A DNA stretch of 64,000 nucleotides from Pseudomonas sp. FP1742. GTDB taxonomy: Bacteria > Pseudomonadota > Gammaproteobacteria > Pseudomonadales > Pseudomonadaceae. The stretch's first letter is position 1, and every line of letters begins with the position of its first letter. The notes under the pieces were generated by a model. That model did no database searches. It was not told where the DNA came from and saw nothing but the letters and a program-made list of their open reading frames with translations. The stretch is taken from assembly GCF_030687145.1 (NCBI RefSeq), contig NZ_CP117460.1:1674001-1738000 (forward strand), written 5' to 3'. A program made the position numbers and the translations under genes. Positions 60,895 to 64,000 of this stretch are shown piece after piece.

Positions 60895-62370
60895 ATGTGG
60901 CGTGAAACCAAAATTCTGCTGATTGATGACGATAGCGTCCGCCGCCGCGACTTGGCGGTGATTTTAAATTTTCTTGGCGAAGAAAATTTACCCTGCGGCA
61001 GCCATGACTGGCAGCAGGCGGTCGGCTCTTTGTCATCAAGTCGTGAAGTAATCTGTGTCCTCATCGGGACGGTAAATGCTCCTGGTGCACTTTTGGGCCT
61101 GTTAAAGACACTCTCAACCTGGGATGAGTTCCTTCCAGTTTTGTTAATGGGTGATAATTCTTCCATTGACTTGCCGGAAGACCAGCGTCGCCGAGTGCTT
61201 TCGACCCTCGAAATGCCACCCAGCTACAGCAAATTGCTCGATTCGTTGCACCGTGCCCAGGTCTATCGCGAGATGTATGACCAGGCCCGTGAGCGCGGTC
61301 GTCATCGTGAACCGAATCTTTTCCGTAGCCTTGTCGGCACCAGCCGGGCGATTCAACACGTCCGTCAGATGATGCAGCAAGTCGCCGACACCGATGCCAG
61401 CGTGCTGATCCTCGGCGAGTCGGGCACCGGCAAGGAAGTGGTTGCGCGCAATCTGCACTACCACTCCAAGCGCCGTGACGCGCCATTCGTTCCGGTCAAC
61501 TGCGGGGCGATCCCGGCTGAGTTGCTGGAAAGCGAATTGTTCGGGCACGAGAAGGGCGCCTTCACCGGGGCGATCACCAGCCGTGCCGGGCGTTTCGAGC
61601 TGGCCAACGGCGGTACGCTGTTCCTCGACGAAATCGGCGACATGCCGCTGCCGATGCAGGTCAAGCTGTTGCGCGTCTTGCAGGAGCGCACCTTCGAGCG
61701 CGTGGGCAGCAACAAGACCCAAAGCGTCGATGTGCGGATCATCGCGGCGACCCACAAGAATCTCGAAAGCATGATCGAGATCGGCACCTTCCGCGAAGAC
61801 CTCTACTATCGCCTGAACGTGTTCCCGATCGAGATGGCGCCGTTGCGCGAGCGTGTCGAAGACATCCCGCTGCTGATGAACGAGTTGATCTCGCGCATGG
61901 AGCACGAGAAGCGCGGTTCGATCCGGTTCAACTCGGCGGCGATCATGTCGCTGTGCCGTCACGGCTGGCCGGGCAACGTTCGCGAGCTGGCCAACCTGGT
62001 GGAGCGCATGGCGATCATGCACCCGTACGGGGTGATCGGCGTGGTCGAGTTGCCGAAGAAATTCCGCTACGTCGACGATGAAGACGAGCAGTTGGTCGAC
62101 AGCTTGCGCAGTGACCTTGAAGAGCGGGTGGCCATCAACGGTCATACCCCGGACTTCACCGCCAATGCGCTGCTGCCGCCGGAAGGCCTGGACCTGAAGG
62201 ATTACCTCGGCGGTCTGGAGCAAGGGTTGATCCAGCAGGCACTGGATGATGCCAATGGCATTGTGGCGCGGGCGGCCGAACGGCTGCGTATTCGTCGCAC
62301 GACCCTGGTGGAGAAGATGCGCAAGTACGGCATGAGCCGTCGTGATGGCGATGAACAGGCGGATGATTGA
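60895..62370 (+). CDS. fleQ: Flagellar master regulator FleQ
   Basis: A 491-residue NtrC-type activator. The N-terminal receiver-like FleQ domain (about 1-125) precedes an AAA+ domain with Walker [15 protein letters not shown] near residue 221 and [21 protein letters not shown], then a Fis-type helix-turn-helix ([24 protein letters not shown]). It binds c-di-GMP, activates RpoN-dependent flagellar genes and represses exopolysaccharide genes. The 172-bp upstream gap has a TTGACT -35-like element near 60760, suggesting a sigma-70 promoter. ATG at 60895. Confidence 0.97.
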   Translation: MWRETKILLIDDDSVRRRDLAVILNFLGEENLPCGSHDWQQAVGSLSSSREVICVLIGTVNAPGALLGLLKTLSTWDEFLPVLLMGDNSSIDLPEDQRRRVLSTLEMPPSYSKLLDSLHRAQVYREMYDQARERGRHREPNLFRSLVGTSRAIQHVRQMMQQVADTDASVLILGESGTGKEVVARNLHYHSKRRDAPFVPVNCGAIPAELLESELFGHEKGAFTGAITSRAGRFELANGGTLFLDEIGDMPLPMQVKLLRVLQERTFERVGSNKTQSVDVRIIAATHKNLESMIEIGTFREDLYYRLNVFPIEMAPLRERVEDIPLLMNELISRMEHEKRGSIRFNSAAIMSLCRHGWPGNVRELANLVERMAIMHPYGVIGVVELPKKFRYVDDEDEQLVDSLRSDLEERVAINGHTPDFTANALLPPEGLDLKDYLGGLEQGLIQQALDDANGIVARAAERLRIRRTTLVEKMRKYGMSRRDGDEQADD

Positions 62371-62411
62371 CGCCTGTTTTTCAACTCCTTCATTTATAGG
62401 CAGTTTTTTTT

Positions 62412-62427
62412 AGGCACGGGTATTGCT
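62412..62427 (+). promoter_or_regulatory. RpoN promoter of fleSR
   Basis: AGGCACGGGTATTGCT fits the consensus TGGCACG-N4-TTGCT at all defined positions but the first, with GG-N10-GC spacing, 54 bp before fleS. It agrees with FleQ/RpoN control of fleSR in P. aeruginosa. Confidence 0.8.
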
Positions 62428-62480
62428 ACATCCCTCGCAACGTTCCGTTTAACTGACGGTCAACCACGCGAGAGTGCACG

Positions 62481-63704
62481 ATGCCCCAAGCCGCCCAGAT
62501 GTCTCCTGTCCCTGATGTTTTGGGGCAACCGTCGTCCGTAGAGCAGGCAAGCCGGCTTGGCCTTGAGCAGGCATTTGCGCTGTTCAACCAGATGTCGAGC
62601 CAATTGACCGATTCCTACAGCATGCTCGAAGCCCGGGTCACCGAGCTCAAGGGCGAGCTGGCGGTGGTCAGCGCCCAGCGCATGCAGGAGCTGGCGGAAA
62701 AAGAACGCCTGGCCAACCGTCTGCAAAACCTCCTCGATCTATTGCCCGGCGGCGTCATCGTCATCGACGCCCAAGGCATTGTGCGCGAAGCCAACCCCGC
62801 CGCGTGTGAGCTGCTCGGCCTGCCCCTCGAAGGCGAATTGTGGCGTCACGTCATTGCGCGATGCTTTGCGCCGCGTGAAGACGACGGTCATGAAATTTCC
62901 CTCAAGGACGGTCGGCGCCTGTCGATCGCCACGCGCTCGCTGGATGCCGAACCCGGCCAGTTGGTATTGCTCAACGACCTGACTGAAACCCGTCATCTGC
63001 AAGATCAACTGGCCCGCCATGAGCGCCTCTCGTCTCTGGGGCGTATGGTCGCGTCATTGGCCCATCAGATTCGTACGCCATTGTCCGCTGCGTTGCTCTA
63101 CGCCAGTCATTTGACTGAGCAGGAACTGCCGGTCGCCACGCAGCAGCGTTTTGCCGGACGCCTGAAAGAGCGTCTGCATGAGTTGGAACACCAGGTGCGC
63201 GACATGCTGGTGTTCGCTCGCGGCGAGCTGCCGTTGACCGATCGCGTCACCCCAAAAATGTTGATGCAGTCGCTGCAAGCGGCGGCGCTGACTCATGTTC
63301 AGGATCTGCCGGTGCGCTGGCAATGCGACAGTCATGCCGGTGAGTTGCTGTGCAATCGCGACACGCTGGTCGGAGCGATCCTCAACCTGATCGAGAACGC
63401 CATTCAAGCCAGTGCCGGCGATGTCCGTTTGAAGGTTCACCTGTATACCCGCGACAACAACCTGCGCGTATCGGTCAGCGACAGCGGCAGTGGCATCGAC
63501 ACGAAGGTGCTGGCGCGTTTGGGCGAGCCGTTTTTCACCACCAAAACCACCGGCACGGGCCTGGGGCTGACGGTGGTCAAGGCAGTGGCCCGTGCTCATC
63601 AGGGAGAATTGCAGTTGCGCTCGCGGCCGGGTCGCGGCACTTGTGCGCAGGTGATCCTGCCGCTTTTTTCTGCTGAACAGCCCAGCGCTCAGGGAGCGAA
63701 GTGA
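62481..63704 (+). CDS. fleS: Flagellar sensor histidine kinase FleS
   Basis: A 407-residue soluble kinase: coiled N-terminus (about 35-75), PAS domain (about 85-165, LLDLLPGGVIVIDAQGIVREANPAACELLG), H-box with His near residue 195 (LGRMVASLAHQIRTPLSAALL), and ATPase N and G boxes (ILNLIENAIQAS, DSGSGID, TGTGLGLTVVKAV). No transmembrane segment, so it senses inside the cell. It phosphorylates FleR to activate mid-late flagellar genes. Next gene begins 5 bp on. Confidence 0.95.
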   Translation: MPQAAQMSPVPDVLGQPSSVEQASRLGLEQAFALFNQMSSQLTDSYSMLEARVTELKGELAVVSAQRMQELAEKERLANRLQNLLDLLPGGVIVIDAQGIVREANPAACELLGLPLEGELWRHVIARCFAPREDDGHEISLKDGRRLSIATRSLDAEPGQLVLLNDLTETRHLQDQLARHERLSSLGRMVASLAHQIRTPLSAALLYASHLTEQELPVATQQRFAGRLKERLHELEHQVRDMLVFARGELPLTDRVTPKMLMQSLQAAALTHVQDLPVRWQCDSHAGELLCNRDTLVGAILNLIENAIQASAGDVRLKVHLYTRDNNLRVSVSDSGSGIDTKVLARLGEPFFTTKTTGTGLGLTVVKAVARAHQGELQLRSRPGRGTCAQVILPLFSAEQPSAQGAK

Positions 63705-63709
63705 AGGAC

Positions 63710-64000
63710 ATGGCCATCAAGGTTTTACTGGTCGAGGATGACCGCGCGCTAAGGGAAGCATTGGCCGATACGCTGTTGCTTGCCGGGCACGATTACACCG
63801 CTGTCGGCTCGGCGGAAGAGGCGCTGACCGCGGTCGGCGCCGAAGCATTTAACCTGGTGGTCAGTGACGTCAACATGCCGGGCATGGATGGTCACCAATT
63901 GCTTGGGTTATTGCGGGCGCGGCAGCCGCAACTACCGGTGTTGCTGATGACCGCTCACGGCGCTGTGGAGCGTGCGGTCGATGCCATGCGCCAGGGCGCG
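63710..64000 (+). CDS. fleR: Flagellar response regulator FleR, N-terminal part
   Basis: The first 97 residues only; the window ends inside the receiver domain. MAIKVLLVEDDRALREALAD has the acidic pocket; D53 in VVSDVNMPGMDG is the phospho-acceptor; LLMTAHGAVERAVDAMRQGA leads on. In the full protein an RpoN-activating AAA+ domain and helix-turn-helix follow. ATG at 63710 follows GTGAAGGAC, with AGGGAG further upstream. Confidence 0.93.
   Translation, partial: MAIKVLLVEDDRALREALADTLLLAGHDYTAVGSAEEALTAVGAEAFNLVVSDVNMPGMDGHQLLGLLRARQPQLPVLLMTAHGAVERAVDAMRQGA

Overview
The window looks like chromosomal DNA of a Pseudomonas from the P. fluorescens group. The evidence is GC-rich coding sequence, the PhhR/PhhABC phenylalanine hydroxylase cluster, a FleQ/FleSR polar-flagellum hierarchy, and many copies of a roughly 90-bp Pseudomonas REP/BIME unit whose arms carry the core TGTGGGAGCGGGCTTGC. 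No rRNA, tRNA, insertion sequence, prophage or CRISPR array was seen.

Layout. Positions 1-10 kb hold housekeeping and stress genes: an EamA exporter cut by the window edge, two AraC-family regulators, an LpxH-like phosphoesterase, an HD-domain protein, a DUF962 membrane protein, TrkH, a YdjA-like nitroreductase, and a Cpx-like envelope-stress module (CpxR, CpxP/Spy, CpxA) with a visible GTAAA-N6-GTAAA box. Positions 10-16 kb hold YciI, YciB, RNase AM, YciO, ScpA, ScpB and RluB. Positions 16-18.3 kb form an unusual island: an M29-aminopeptidase-like protein preceded by a 45-codon peptide gene that resembles a RiPP precursor, an A/T-rich stretch, a TyrR-type box, and two further short ORFs ahead of aroP. 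Positions 18.3-26.7 kb are mostly aromatic amino acid metabolism (aroP, phhC-phhB-phhA, phhR), with arfB, an MFS transporter and two small genes between.

From 26.7 kb to the end the window is flagellar. flgFGHIJKL starts directly after phhR with its own RpoN-type promoter. It is followed by a flagellin glycosylation island of about 21 kb (35.4-56.8 kb) lying between flgL and fliC. The island has a giant multi-domain glycosyltransferase. Next comes one long, tightly overlapping operon (39.3-54.0 kb) behind a strong RpoN promoter. It encodes a CDP-6-deoxyhexose route with C-methylation (RfbF, RfbG, epimerase, two related methyltransferases, reductase, CmcI-like methyltransferase), a second giant glycosyltransferase, and a complete pseudaminic acid pathway (PseB, C, F, fused G-H, I). 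Then come a ketoacyl synthase III, a Maf-type flagellin glycosyltransferase and a small coupled gene. fliC (sigma-28 promoter), flaG, fliD, fliS, a fliT-like gene, fleQ, fleS and a truncated fleR complete the window.

How it works together. FleQ with RpoN, then FleSR and FliA, would switch on hook, filament and glycosylation genes in sequence. The island supplies two chemically different activated sugars, probably a CDP-linked 3-C-methylated 6-deoxyhexose and CMP-pseudaminic acid, for attachment to a short flagellin. The two regions most deserving of follow-up are this dual sugar island and the peptide/M29 pair upstream of aroP.
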